The notes beneath the pieces are model-generated. The model was not told the origin of the DNA. It saw nothing but the letters and a program-made list of their open reading frames with translations, and searched no databases. From positions 1 through 64,000 of the forward strand of contig JAUPTC010000225.1 in NCBI GenBank assembly GCA_030762895.1: DNA of 64,000 nt, in the 5' to 3' direction. The position numbers and the translations under genes were made by a program. This document shows, piece by piece, positions 11,625-23,100 of this stretch. This stretch comes from Sophora flavescens (taxonomy: Eukaryota; Streptophyta; Magnoliopsida; Fabales; Fabaceae). The stretch's first letter is position 1; each line of letters begins with the position of its first letter.

Positions 11625-14424
11625 GTAATTCGTACACTTCAAGAAAGAAAGTTGCCCAACGCATCCTTATGTTATTGATATCGGCATCAGAGAGTGGAAT
11701 CGGATTGTTGAATTTGCAAGTTTAATTGGACATATATAAGATTATATCTTTTACATAATAAACTAAAATAAAACATATAATGAGTCTATAACTGTTACAA
11801 CTAATTGTGTTACCAATTAGCATTTACCTCCTGCCATCTTTCAGTGATACTTGAGGAGATAATTTCGACCATCCACTTAGAATATAAGGAATTAAATAAA
11901 AATCAATAATTATACCCACTGCGCTTGAAGCATTTGTAATAAATATCTTACGTTAGGAATAATCCATCTAATAGCCCGACGTCTTTCACCAAGCAGCATG
12001 TGGATTGCATCAATAGAACTATCATAAGAAAATAAACATTAATTAAAGTATATCTTATAGATTTCAGATGATTAAAACAACTTCATTACTGATTATAAAT
12101 TATTGTAATGCTTATGTTTCCATGAGGATCTTCAGTTGCTTTACCGGCATATTTCCCATCGAGCAGAAGAAGACCACGACATTCAACCGAGGGCACAAGA
12201 TCAATAATTGCCAATGTTTACTGCATTTGCGGAACAATTATTAACTAAGTCATATATAGTACGTTATAATTAAATAACTTGTACTTACTTATTGAGATAA
12301 GGCGCAAGGTAGAACTGATGATCATCTCGGGCAAGTATATCACGTATGGTGGCGATCGGGTCTTCTGATGTTAGGAGAACATCACCCTGAATGAGCATGG
12401 GGTCAATGAACCCATAAAGGGTGAGGTTGCCCTGATCAACTAACATGCGATGCAGATACCTAATATATTGATAAAATATGTTAATTATCATAGTATTTAA
12501 AATTTAATTACTTAACTTACAAATAAAATGTACTTACGTGCACCATAACTAGATGTGTGCAGCACTAGCCATTTCACGATCGAGCACCATCTCTATAAGC
12601 TCTTTCTTTAGGATATACAAATCGTCACCTGGCCTGACATCATGTTCCAACCTTACCAAAGCTGCGCCAACCTCCATGTTCACAACCTGTATAGCCAGAC
12701 GTGTAAAAACACCACGAGGATCCCCATTGTCAATACCCTAAACAACAAAGATATACATTAGTAATCACAATTAAGTTATTTCATTCGTAATTAATTGAAT
12801 GGTCAAATGAATACCTTGGCAGGAGCAGACTTCTCCTGTCTTCCTGGATCCGACCTTTTAGGCAGAATATCATTTCCAACATCCTAAAAAAATCATTATC
12901 TTTAAACATTTATAAATAATTTTAACTATAAATATAGAAAAACACAACTAATTGAATACCTCAGATGCAACAAGAAACCTGACCAGTCTTCTTGGCCAGG
13001 GGATGAAGTTACCAGTGGCCTGGCCCACTATTTGAACCTCCTCAGTGGGCACAGGGACTCGAGCATCAGCATCTCGAATAATCTCAACCACGAACCTCAC
13101 CTGATCATCCGGTAATAAACGGTGGTGTATGGTATTACCTAAGTTATGTGCCCTCCCCAATGCCACTAAGCGGTGATATTCATGATGATCATCAACATAC
13201 AGCTCACACCTATCAGGGTCGTCATCATCATCATCATCATTTTCAGGCTGATGAGGATGATCACGTGAACACTTAGTGCTCACATGGACAGAGGGTTAGA
13301 CACCTGTGTTTTGCTGGGACATAGTAGCCATTATTGCCAGCTGCTGGGAAAACTGTTGGGCCATCTCCTATCTAAGCTCATCTGCAATCTCCCGTTTTAG
13401 CCGTTCTCTATCTGCATCAACATCCCTATGGTGTTGGTGTGAAGATGAACCATGGCATTGGCGAATGCCAACGCCCCATCCAACACCAATGACACGGCCC
13501 GGGTGGTCTAGTTTACCGATGGCAGCAACTAAGATATCCTCGCGTCCTCTAGGAACAAAGGTTCCTTGAGTGGCCTGCTCGTCCAAGGCATCCTAAAACA
13601 TATAAAATATTAGGTCACATTACAATTCAATAACATTGTTAAAATCATAATTACAATTCAAACTATACTTACAATCTTCTCAGCTACTTTGTGGGCCTCA
13701 TCAGATGTATATTGTCCCGTACTTCTTTGTCGGGCCCTCTTCCATTTACAATGGCGTGGGGGTGGAGCTGGATCAACAACTTCTGGATGATTATCAGCTG
13801 TAGGATCTCCCTGAGATGCTTCTTGCTGAAGTCTTTTCTTTTCCTCTTCCACCAATGTCAGGTCAAGTTTTTTATATCCCCCACGAGACAGTATATGGGG
13901 TAGACATTCTTGCTTTGGTTTTCCTACCCCTTTTTCCTCTTCTCCTGTTATAAATAGAAGACAATTAAATTACATAAGTAAATTAATAAAATTAATGAAA
14001 TTACATAAATTTAGAGACAACTCAAATAAGTTAACCTGAAAGCTGTGATCATGTCTGCTCTGAGCAAAGCGGTCCCACGTCGTCTATTCAAGAAACGGGT
14101 ACACCTCAAGTGGGTTCTTTTCACAGCTTGGCTTGAATACATAATATCTACCTAGGTCCACCTTAAAAGCCCTCCAACGCTCACCAGCATACTTTATCAA
14201 ACGCTTCTTCTTATCCATCGTATCCGGCAGGTCAAAGGTGAGCTACATTAACACCAAAAGAATCAACGAATTATTGTATGATATTAATAAGATTAAAATA
14301 AAGTAGATACAAACACAGGACATAAAAGTATAGATACCAGAATACTCTCCCAAATATGATCGTTCACGCCCTGCGGTACATCTTTCCAACGCTCGATAAG
14401 TATACCAAGCTTGCTTTAAGAAAG
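11625..14424 (-). pseudogene. CACTA tnpA-type gene of element G with DUF8039-like and Ulp1-like domains (3' part)
   Basis: This is the downstream part of a gene whose 5' exon lies at 61863-62050, separated by retroelement C. From 14424 it encodes IERWKDVPQGVNDHIWESIL, then exon-like segments with the tnpA-family signature GREDILVAAIGKLDHPGRV (near 13540), a DUF8039-like region ending FIPWPRRLVRFLV (near 13000), and a tail with LYGFIDPMLIQ and FYLAPYLNK (near 12400). That tail matches the Ulp1 (C48) peptidase-like end found on many plant CACTA proteins. The segment after YLAPYLNK lacks the usual His-Trp, so peptidase activity is doubtful. A TAG at 14084-14086 interrupts the frame. Several introns are implied. 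The last exon seems to end near 11625 with FLEVYELP. Family is fairly sure; exon borders are not. Confidence 0.65.
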
Positions 14425-14787
14425 TGAAGGGTCACGAATCCGCAAGTGTACGGCTTCGTCGTCAAGTAATAAAAAGATCGAATCAACAGGGACCGTGATC
14501 TTAAATGACTATCAATTATTAAATCAATTAAACTGGAATAGAAAAAGATTTGGTTTTTAAAGGATTAACTAACGATTTAAATATCTAAAACGCAATCAAA
14601 CAAAATAGGAAAGTAAATCGAATCTTAGATTTTTCAATATCAAAAGAGATTCCCAGGAATTGGGTTACCAACAAGACCGCTCATATTACTAAATTGACTA
14701 CCCCTCTTGTTAATTATCGAAATTTGCTTTGAAGGTGAATTTATCCTAAATAAGTTAATGTTCCCTCTCGGGATACAAGAACCGTGC
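14425..14787 (-). repeat. 3' LTR of element C, distal part (interrupted by A)
   Basis: This matches the start of the 5' LTR at 60559, sharing the CAAGTGTAC and TCGTCGTCAAGTAATAAAAA text. It is cut at 14787 by element A, and the remainder resumes at 30661. The last five bases, CGTGC, are the target duplicated by A. Confidence 0.9.
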
Positions 14788-16179
14788 TGTTAGGACGAAA
14801 TCTGGGCAAGTATACCCAGTCGTGCAAGTAATACGGTGGTGAGACCGATATCGTTCCCACGTGGATTGGATGTCAATTACCAGTTCACAAGTTCAGCAAC
14901 TATCCAGACTATGAAGAGAATTCAAAACAAACAAAACAAAGGAATAAAATCTTTTTTTATTTTTATCGAACACTTGGAATGCGAAAATAGTATGTTGGGA
15001 CTAGACTTCACCAAACCTCTGCCTCATGCACTACCAGGACTAGATACCTCCCATTCATGCTTCAAATATTAAAATCAATCCACTAAATTACTCAAGCCCT
15101 GATTCCTCAGATGACAAGAGCCTAAATCCACTAATAGACCCTAATTCCTTAGGTGGCCTAGATTAATGAATTTGCATTAGGATTAGGGATTACGCGATTA
15201 CTAGTAAACCAAACTCCATTCCTAGATGCAAGGGTTACTAGGTGATTAAATTCAGTTCCGGTTCTAATACGAATTTTCCAATTGCATACCAAAACACTAA
15301 TCGAGTCATGGGGGTGCTAGCCACAGCAAGCATTAAGCATGGAAAATCAATCACTAATAGAGAAACATAAACATAGATTAATCAGTCAAGGAAAATACAT
15401 GAAGTTTAGTTTGGTTACATCTAATCCCAACAAACGGGAATTAGCTACTCATAATTACAGAGAAAGCCAAACCGGAAAAATGGGAGAAGAGGAGAGAAGA
15501 AACTTCAAGGGAGCTTTCCACCGTCATCACAGCAGACCCTCTCAGCGGCTCCCTTCTAGGGTTGGAACCCTCTTCGCAGCCTCCAAGTATCCTTTAGGTT
15601 AGAAATCATTCTGAGAGTCTGTGTCAGAGACCTCAGGATTTGGAATCCCCTTTTTCTGTCAGTTCTGCTCTCTATTTATAGAGAGGCCACGCGTCACGGC
15701 CGTGATGGCCATCACGGCCAGGACGTGACGTGTTCTGGAGTGGGCGCGCTTTCAAATTTGGAGCATCACGGCCGTAATCCTCATCACGGCTAGGCCGTGA
15801 TCGGTTCTGCTTGGCCTGTCACACAGCTGTGATGGTTATCACGGCTAGGTCGTGACAGCTTCTGACTTTTGCCTTCAATCTTGTCAGTTTTCTTGATCAT
15901 GGACGTGATGGTCATCACGACCAGGACGTGATGGTCATCACGGCCAGGCCGTGATGGGCTCTGCTTGGCTCATTTTCTTCACTTTTCAAGCTCTATTTCA
16001 TCCAAGCTCCATCAAGGCTAATTCTGAGCATTTTTCCTTAAATTCCTGCAAAACAACACCGAGAAACCGTTTCACCCATTCCAAGGGAAAAACTAACTAA
16101 AAACAAATAAATAATGCCTAATCTATATGAAAAATGCATGCAAAAGTGTACAGGAAATATGATGTAAAATCACACTACA
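14788..16179 (-). repeat. 3' LTR of element A
   Basis: This 1392-bp LTR starts TGTTAGGACG and ends CACTACA, followed by the complement of the polypurine tract. It matches the split 5' LTR at 19171-19829 and 29949-30655 with scattered substitutions. A TATA box (TATTTATA, minus strand) is at 15673-15680, with the palindromic array just upstream of it. Confidence 0.92.
15673..15958 (-). promoter_or_regulatory. LTR core promoter with palindromic GC-rich array (element A)
   Basis: A TATAAATA box on the minus strand (15673-15680) is preceded upstream (15690-15958) by about four units. Each contains CACGGCCGTGAT and a spaced inverted partner such as CACGGCTAGGCCGTG. The same arrangement occurs in the LTRs of B, C, D and E. 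Position immediately upstream of TATA suggests an enhancer-like or silencing target. No function is proven. Confidence 0.6.
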
Positions 16180-17431
16180 AATCACCCCAAGCTTATTCAA
16201 TTGCTTGTCCTCAAGCAATCACTAAGGCCAGAAGAGATAAATAATCAAAGCGTGGATAGTGAACCAAGACTCCGAGAAAATAATCCAAGTAATAGGCATT
16301 TCAAATAATTAAAGTAACAATCAATTCAAGTCCAATTAGAAGCTTAGGTTTCTTAGACTCATATTCTCACTGATTCGGGCACTCTCACATCACTCAAGTG
16401 TTAGGGACATAAGACAATTCGCTCCATTTTCCTCAAGGAATGAAATCTACCATAGGCTTGACTATCAACCAAATCTCTACTTTATTAATGAAAACAATTA
16501 AGAATCAAGAGGTCTTTGGCTTTGGTTGTAACGGGGCCATGTGATTAATCGTTAGGTGGGGAAATCAAGAAAAGGATATTTCAAAAGGCTACACAAAATA
16601 TCAATCATTGCAAACATGACACCTTCTAAAATACCTTTTTGGGTTTCGACTCATTTTTCCACCTTTATTTCTTTATTTTCATTTTATTTCTCATTTCTTT
16701 TTGTCATCCCCTTCTCTATATATTTTTCTTTTTCTTTTGTTTTTCTTTTGCTTGGAGAATGGGAGATTTTCAACTCAAGAGAAATATTTTTTTTTTACTT
16801 TTCTCATCCCAAACATTTTTCAACTACCTTTTTACCCTTTTTTGTAATACTTTAGAAGGTATCCTTTCAAGCATCATTCATCCACATATTTCAAGGTACC
16901 AAGAAAAGTATTTTATTCTTTCAGGCTCAAAGTTGGGCAACTAAGGGGTAGCATTTAGTCATTCAAAGTTCAGAAGGCTAGAAAAATACCTAGTGCCTCA
17001 ATCATTTTCAAAAATGTTTTAAAAAATTTTTAAGCTTCAAAACGGTTTCAAGTCAAGTTCTAGAGAAATGCAATCCAAGAGAAATAACACTCTAACACAA
17101 AGAATTGGGTAGATTTGGTGAGTACCCCTTTTTGGCTCAAAATCTCACATTTTAGCAGTTCAAAAATCAATGAGAAACACAAATCTACTAAACCATATGC
17201 TAATCATCAACTATCCAAGATTATCTCAAACATTTTTATTTGTAGCCTCATCACAAGAATAAAAAAAAATTGGGTTCAAGAATTCACTATCTCAAATTAT
17301 TTGGCACTCAGTTCTCACAATTGGATGCATAGTCTAAGCATGGGGGTAATCTAATCATGTGATCATGCAAACTACTCCTATATGAATGCAACATGCAAAA
17401 TGCAAATGCAAAATACCCCTACCCCAAGCTT
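16180..17431 (-). other. Conserved non-coding 3' block of element A, with PPT at 16180-16194
   Basis: No coding signal is present; long T-rich runs on the plus strand give spurious frames. The block starts next to the LTR with the complement of AAGCTTGGGGTGATT, the polypurine tract, and ends at 17416-17431 with a second tract-like motif. Closely similar blocks occur in C (31655-32960), E (40520-41824) and D (57537-58798). The motif GGTTGTAACGGGGCC is at 16524-16538. Confidence 0.75.
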
Positions 17432-17553
17432 AAGAATTTACATTGTCCTCAATGTAAACAATCAAGTCGGAGAGAGGAGAAAAATGGAACGACTTACCGA
17501 GGCGGTAGAGGGTGTTGGCTCTCATTCCAGTCAGAAACTTGTTGGGAAATGCA

Positions 17554-17786
17554 TCACGGCCGTGAGACTCATCACGGGCAGGCTGTGATCGATTCTTGGT
17601 CCATGGGTGTTGGCCTGTCACGGCCGTGAACCCCATCACGGCTAGGCCGTGATGCTCTCTGCTCTTTAGGGTCTTCTCATCACGCCCGTGATGTGGATCA
17701 CGGCTGGGTCGTGATCCTTTCTAGTCTTCACGATTAGCTTATCACGGCCGTGACCGGTGTCACGGCCTGGGCGTGATGGTTGCTAC
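17554..17786 (-). repeat. Internal palindromic array of element A (3' UTR copy)
   Basis: About four units of the CACGGCCGTGA / CACGGCTAGGCCGTG type repeat between the conserved 3' block and the hairpin. They resemble the LTR array but lie outside the LTR, with no TATA box beside them. C, D and E have the same second array. Confidence 0.85.
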
Positions 17787-17940
17787 CTTTGCTCTTTTCC
17801 TTGTCTTCTTGCTCTCCCTTCCTTCTTTCCCTGAAATCACTTGGCAAATCTCAATTTATTATTTTTCCTCTTGATCTTCTCAAATTATTCAAGAGGTTAA
17901 AATCAATAACAAAATCTAACTAAAGAGAAGGGTTAAGAAA

Positions 17941-17979
17941 ACCTGGGTTGCCTCCCAGTTAGCGCTTCCTTAATGTCAC
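17941..17979 (-). other. Conserved post-coding hairpin of element A
   Basis: On the minus strand the sequence contains CTGGGAGGCAACCCAG, a stem with loop AGGCAA, preceded by an AAGCGCT motif. The other elements have TTGGGAGGCAACCCAA here, so one stem pair has changed from T-A to C-G on both sides. This suggests that RNA structure is maintained. Confidence 0.65.
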
Positions 17980-18034
17980 TAGCTTGACTTATTGAAAAGC
18001 ATCCACCTGGATCCCATAGCTTGTGGTATAAGGA

Positions 18035-18995
18035 TCAAGGTGTGCTCAAGATGCAAGATCCTCCACCCGGAACCCATGGTTTATGGAGTGGCAATTGCAG
18101 AAGCAATACGGCTCTATTCACAGTTCCACCTAACCAGTGTGTGAAAACTCCATTGACCTCTGCAATTATGAACTCACTTCCTCTCGGGTCAAATGGTGTT
18201 TTCACGAGGAAGTGTGCCATACAAGTGGAAGGGGCTAACTTACCAGTGTCCACACAGGCATGCAAGCCAACATATTTATTTAATGCAGCAAAATCAGATT
18301 GCTCAGCAAGCATGGTGGAGTCAACTACCACTTCATCTTCATTTTGAACTATCCCCAAAACCAGATTTTGCTCAAATTGTGCTTCATATGACTCTTGTAC
18401 TAGCTATTTGCAAATCTCCTCAACTTGCATTTTGAAGTTTTGCTTCACAGTTTCGATACTGTCATAATTGGCTCTTGCTTTGGCCTCAGAGGCGGATAGC
18501 TCCTGGGAATATTGTTCTAGAGCAGCTTTCAAAGGTGTTTGCTCCTTCCATTCCCATTCCTCTTCTTGTTGCTCTTCTACCACCACCATTTCATCTTCAT
18601 TCGTGTCCATGCTAGCCAATAGATTCTCTTCAATTTGAGTTCCATGTGGCTTTTCTGCTAGTAATTTAAAAAATTCACTGGCTTGTTCTTCCAACTTCTG
18701 AAAGATGTCGCTTAGTGATGCCACGATATTTCCCTGTTCGCATCTCAGCCCTCTAAATCATGGAACTAATTTCCTCCTGGCTATGCTCTATGCTCAAGCT
18801 CAGAGGATAAGCATCTATATCCCAAAGAATCTCTAGCAGATCAGGATCCAGCTCGAAGTGTGATGGTGGTTGCAAGGATGACAAATAGGACTTCCATTCC
18901 TCTTTGGAGTAAATCTTCAAGTGCTTAACAGTGATACCATCAAACACGATCCAATCAAGTTGAGATTCCCAAGTTGGATGGTAGTGATAGTCCAT
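18035..18995 (-). pseudogene. Unknown ORF of non-autonomous element A
   Basis: I do not recognise this product. It occupies the place of gag-pol between the primer site and the 3' hairpin. The likely start is the ATG at 18995 (MDYHYHPTWESQLDWIVFDG), about 150 bp from the primer site. The N-terminal part is Trp- and Asp-rich. The middle is strongly acidic and Glu/Gln-rich (VVVEEQQEEEWEWKEQTPL) and probably helical or coiled coil. The C-terminal part is mixed, with THWLGGTVNRAVLLLQLPL and a Gly-rich WVPGGGSC. No zinc knuckle, DLGAS protease motif or FMDD motif is present, so it is not a gag or pol remnant that I can see. It is broken by a stop and frame change near 18753-18728 and by a TAG at 18401-18403. 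Coding continues about 320 codons in all. Confidence 0.55.
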
Positions 18996-19146
18996 GTGTC
19001 TCCTCAACCTTGCACAAACAACACTCAAAAGAAAAAAAAAATCAAATCTGTACAGAGAAAATGTCAAATATATATACAGAAAAATAAAAGATAAAAATGT
19101 CTAAATTAGTTGCCTCCTTTGTTACTAATGATATTGGAAAAATCAA

Positions 19147-19164
19147 TCCCCGGCAACGGCGCCA
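19147..19164 (-). other. Primer-binding site of element A (tRNA-Asp)
   Basis: The minus strand reads TGGCGCCGTTGCCGGGGA, complementary to the 3' end of plant tRNA-Asp including CCA. It stands 6 nt from the 5' LTR, with spacer AGTTTT. Confidence 0.92.
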
Positions 19165-19170
19165 AAAACT

Positions 19171-19829
19171 TGTTAGGACGAAATCTGGGCAAGTATACCC
19201 AGTCGTGCAAGTAATACGGTGGTGAGACCGATATCGTTCCCATGAGGATTGGATGTCAATTACCAGTTCACAAGTTCAGCAACTATCCAGACTATGAAGA
19301 GAATTCAAAACAAACAAAACAAAGGAATAAAATCTTTTTTTATTTTTATCGAACACTTGGAATGCGAAAATAGTATGTTGGGACTAGACTTCACCAAACC
19401 TCTGCCTCATGCACTACCAGGACTAGATACCTCCCATTCATGCTTCAAATATTAAAATCAATCCACTAAATTACTCAAGCCCTGATTCCTCAGATGACAA
19501 GAGCCTAAATCCACTAATAGACCCTAATTCCTTAGGTGGCCTAGATTAATGAATTTGCATTAGGATTAGGGATTACGCGATTACTAGTAAACCAAACTCC
19601 ATTCCTAGATGCAAGGGTTACTAGGTGATTAAATTCAGTTCCGGTTCTAATACGAATTTCCCAATTGCATACCAAAACACTAATCGAGTCATGGGGGTGC
19701 TAGCCACAACAAGCATTAAGCATGGAAAATCAATCACTAACAGAAATATAAACATAGATTAATCAGTCAAGGAAAATACATGAAGTTTAGTTTGGTTACA
19801 TCTAATCCCAACAAACGGGAATTAGCTAC
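19171..19829 (-). repeat. 5' LTR of element A, first part (interrupted by B)
   Basis: The sequence matches 14788 onward with few differences and stops at 19829, where B inserted. The last five bases, GCTAC, are the duplicated target. The rest of the LTR resumes at 29949. Confidence 0.92.
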
Positions 19830-21331
19830 TGATAAGCCTCTGGCTTATCTAGTTTTAAGACTAGATAAACTAGGGTTTATATGCCAATTTATTCGAGTTT
19901 ACTCTCGTTTTCGCCCAAATTTACCTTGTTTTGTTCCTAAGTTGGACGTTGACTCGTTTTGCGTCTTTTGTGTAGTTTTTAGGTTATTTTGGAGAGAATT
20001 ACGCTTGTGGTTGCTTGTGTTGTTTTCAGGTCCATAAGTGAGGCTCTAAGAATTAAGGAAAGTCAACAAATAGTGGAGATTGCCATTCTGGGGATTCTCG
20101 CCCCGCGAGAGGAGGCTCGCCCCGCTATAATTTGAAGATCTGGGAAGACAGAGACCATCACGGCCTAGCCGTGATTGACATCACGGGCCGTGACAGGAAA
20201 GTTCGCGTCGCGAGACGTCATTCGCGTCGCGAGTGTGTGAACTCCAGGAAAGTACCAGAATCAGAGACCATCACGGCCTAGCCGTGATGTATATCACGGT
20301 CGTGACCTAAAATCCACACAAGGCAGAGAACATCACGGCCTGGCCGTGATTGACATCACGGGCCGTGACAAGAAGACTCGCGTCGCGAGACATCCTTCGC
20401 GTCGCGAATGTTCAAATCTCAGAAGTGCGCCAGAAGCAGAAGCCGTCACGGCCTGGCCGTGATGGCCATCACGGCCGTGACGCGTGGCCTCCCTATAAAT
20501 AGAGCAGATCAGAACAGATTTGAGAACCTTTTGGATCAGAATTTGCAGAGATCTTTTGTAACCCTTATTCTGGGATTTCTTCTTCTCTTCTTTTCTTTTA
20601 ATTCATAGGCTTAGGATGAATTCCGATTGTACGTGCGTTGTTGTTACGGACATGAGGAACTAATCCTCTTGTCTAGGGGATCGATGAAGCCACCCATGGC
20701 GGCATAGTGTTCATGTAATGTAATTCTCTCTCCTTTAATTCAATTATGATTTTCCAATTCTGTTTTCATTGTGTCGATTATATGCTAGCGTGATCGACTA
20801 GTTAAGCGTGTTGAGGCCTAGCGGCGATTCGCGTTTTAGAACTTGAATTGGGAACATCGGTCGAGTATTGCACGAGAGTGAGTAGGAGACCGATGCAACC
20901 CATAGGGAACAAGAATTAATAGAATTCGAGATTAGGGTTAAGAGACCTAGCAAGTAATTAACTCAAATCATCGAATACGTCCTAATGAGCACGAAGTGGA
21001 TTTAGGAGAATTTAGGGGTCCCGGTTGACATTAAAATTGAATTTAGGGAGGAGAATATCATCACTTGGGTACTTTGCATGATTGGGTAGGTGGATTCGAA
21101 ACCTTAGATGCTTTTAAATTTCTGAATTCATTCACCTTAGCTTTAATCGATTTCTTAATTGAATTGCAATCTTAATCTCTCTCACAACAATTTTCTTCGC
21201 TTAACTGAACCTATTGAATTTCTTACTAAATTAGTCGAATTGGTAACCAAATCCTAGTGTTCGACCTCGGTAGAATCTTACCGTGTTTTTATTACTTGCG
21301 ACGACCCGGTACACTTGCCGGAGTCACAACA
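19830..21331 (+). repeat. 5' LTR of element B
   Basis: This 1502-bp LTR begins TGATAAGCCTCTGG and ends GAGTCACAACA. The TATA box is at 20493-20502. It is followed by a 6-nt spacer and the primer site. It pairs with 28446-29943. Confidence 0.95.
20090..20502 (+). promoter_or_regulatory. LTR promoter and palindromic array of element B
   Basis: The array combines two palindrome classes upstream of CTATAAATAG (20493-20502). One is the CACGGCCTAGCCGTG / CACGGCCGTG class shared with A, C, D and E. The other is specific to B: CTCGCGTCGCGAG at 20377-20389 and similar copies near 20202, 20221 and 20396, with CTCGCCCCGCGAG at 20098. The 3' LTR repeats the arrangement at about 28710-29112. This is a GC- and CpG-rich island in AT-rich DNA. 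Confidence 0.6.
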
Positions 21332-21337
21332 AGTTTT

Positions 21338-21355
21338 TGGCGCCGTTGCCGGGGA
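21338..21355 (+). other. Primer-binding site of element B (tRNA-Asp)
   Basis: TGGCGCCGTTGCCGGGGA is complementary to the 3' end of plant tRNA-Asp. It lies 6 nt downstream of the LTR end. Confidence 0.95.
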
Positions 21356-21612
21356 TTGGCACAACCAATTTTCCTAATTTTTAGGAAATTCGGCTGTTTG
21401 GTTAAGCTGACTTTTAGTCTTATTTTCTTTTATTTAATTGCCATTATTTTTCTCTGTTTCTTTGATTCCACTTGGTCTTTGCCTGTTTTTGTATGCGAGG
21501 TACTCTTCTACAAGAGGACGTGCTATTTGATTCAGAGATCACCAGGACCGAGAGGCAATTAAGAAAAGAGGCCAGAGAAAGGAAGAGGTTGGAAGCAATT
21601 AAAATAGAGGGC

Positions 21613-23100
21613 ATGGCTGAAGAAAATCCTCCTCCTCCTCCTCGTTACAAGCCTCTCTTTGAGTACGATCTACCAAGCTTGGTGGATTGTGATTCTTCTA
21701 TTGTGAGGGGCAACTTGAATACAGACTCCTTCAGAGTGGAAGGATGTGTCACAGCCCAGATCCGCGAGAATCAATTTGATGGCAGTGGCAAACAAGATCC
21801 GCATAGACACATCACTCGCTTCCTTGAAGCCTGTGACTTACAGAAGACAAGAGGAGTCTCACAGGATGAGTTTCGCTTGCGACTTTTCCCCCTCTCTCTT
21901 AGGGATGTCGCTCGCGATTGGGTTGTGATTTGGATAGGAACAGCATCAGAACTTGGGAGCAGATGGCACAGAAGTTCCTAACCAAGTACTTTCCTCCTCA
22001 GAAGGCGGCACAAGCAAGAATAGCCGTTACATCTTTCAGGCAGACGGAGGATGAAACTTACAATGAAGCGTGGGAGAGATACAATGGTCTATTGAGAAGA
22101 TGCCCTTCAGCGTTCTTTGACCCCGTCTCTAAAGTTCAACATTTCTTTAACGGGCTAAGGGGACGCTATCAGATGAACTGTGACGCCGCAGCTGGCGGTT
22201 CTTTCTCATATTTGTCGGCTGAGGATGGATGGGCATTATTGGAAAAAATGTCATATAATGATTACAACCGTGGAAGGGAAACTTCAAATGGAATCAGTTC
22301 TGGGGCGATGGAGGCCATTCTTGAGCAAAACAGATTGTTGAAGATGCAGATTGAAGCTTTGTCTGGGAACAAGAGGGTTAATGTGATACATGAGGGGATG
22401 CCTCCGGGTTGTGGCAACTGCAATGGGGATCATGACACTCAATTTTGCCCGCTGAATTTCCCTCAGGAACATGTGGACTCATGCCACAACTTTTATGACA
22501 CTGTGCCCCAGAATAACTATCAGAGGAACAGACAAAATGACTACAATCAGAATCAGAATAGGGGGTACATGAGGAGAGACCATCCGGGTTTCACATGGAG
22601 TAATGCTAGTGGTGGTCTAGCTGGGCAGCAACCTCAACAGGGTCTGAGGCCACACATAGGGATTCAGCAGCGCAATACTCAGCAGGGTACTCCAGGGACT
22701 AGTCAAGTGCAAACAACAGATAGTGGAAGACAACCGTGGGAGCTGGCTGTTGAAAAGATGAGTACAGCAGTGGAGAAATTGTCAATTAACACGAACACTG
22801 CCATTGACAAGTTGGCGACTCATACAGGTTCAGCAATTCAGAATCTTGAGACACAAATAGCACAGCTCGCGAAGCAATTGAATGAGCGTCTTCCAGGCAC
22901 TCTCCCAGGTGACACTGAGAACAACCCTAAGAGCCAGTGCAATGCCGTGATCACTAGAAGCGGTAGGGTGCTGGAATCTAACAGGGGCGCACCCAGTTCT
23001 CCGGAAGTCGAGGTCTCGGACCATCCACATGTTGAGGAAGAACAACCTGAGAAAGAAGAGGAGTTAGAAAGAGGTAAGGCACCGGAGCAAGGAGGGAGGT
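21613..23100 (+). pseudogene. gag: gag of Athila-like element B
   Basis: Gag forms the virus-like particle. The likely start is the ATG at 21613 (MAEENPPPPPRYKPLFEYDL). An upstream in-frame ATG at 21472 is less likely because it follows a low-complexity leader. The Retrotrans_gag core spans about 21750-22280 and includes FLTKYFPPQKAAQARIAV. A frameshift near 21920-21935 moves the core from one frame to the next. The nucleocapsid knuckle CGNCNGDHDTQFC (22410-22448) has spacing CX2CX3HX4C, one residue shorter than the canonical form but shared with D and E. A Gln/Asn-rich segment and a helical segment (SINTNTAIDKLATHTGSAIQ) follow before protease. Gag continues in frame into pol. Confidence 0.85.

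Noticed and set aside
14420..14424. Target duplication GAAAG for element C
   Set aside because: The right flank reads AAACT after an altered LTR end, so no matching duplication can be claimed.
16556..16944. Plus-strand Phe- and Ser-rich membrane-like frames of about 100 codons
   Set aside because: They arise from T-rich stretches in the non-coding 3' block on the strand opposite to element A and recur at the same place in E (41033-41332).
21338..21355. Possible tRNA-Asp gene
   Set aside because: Only the 18 nt complementary to the tRNA 3' end are present, placed beside an LTR; this is a primer-binding site.
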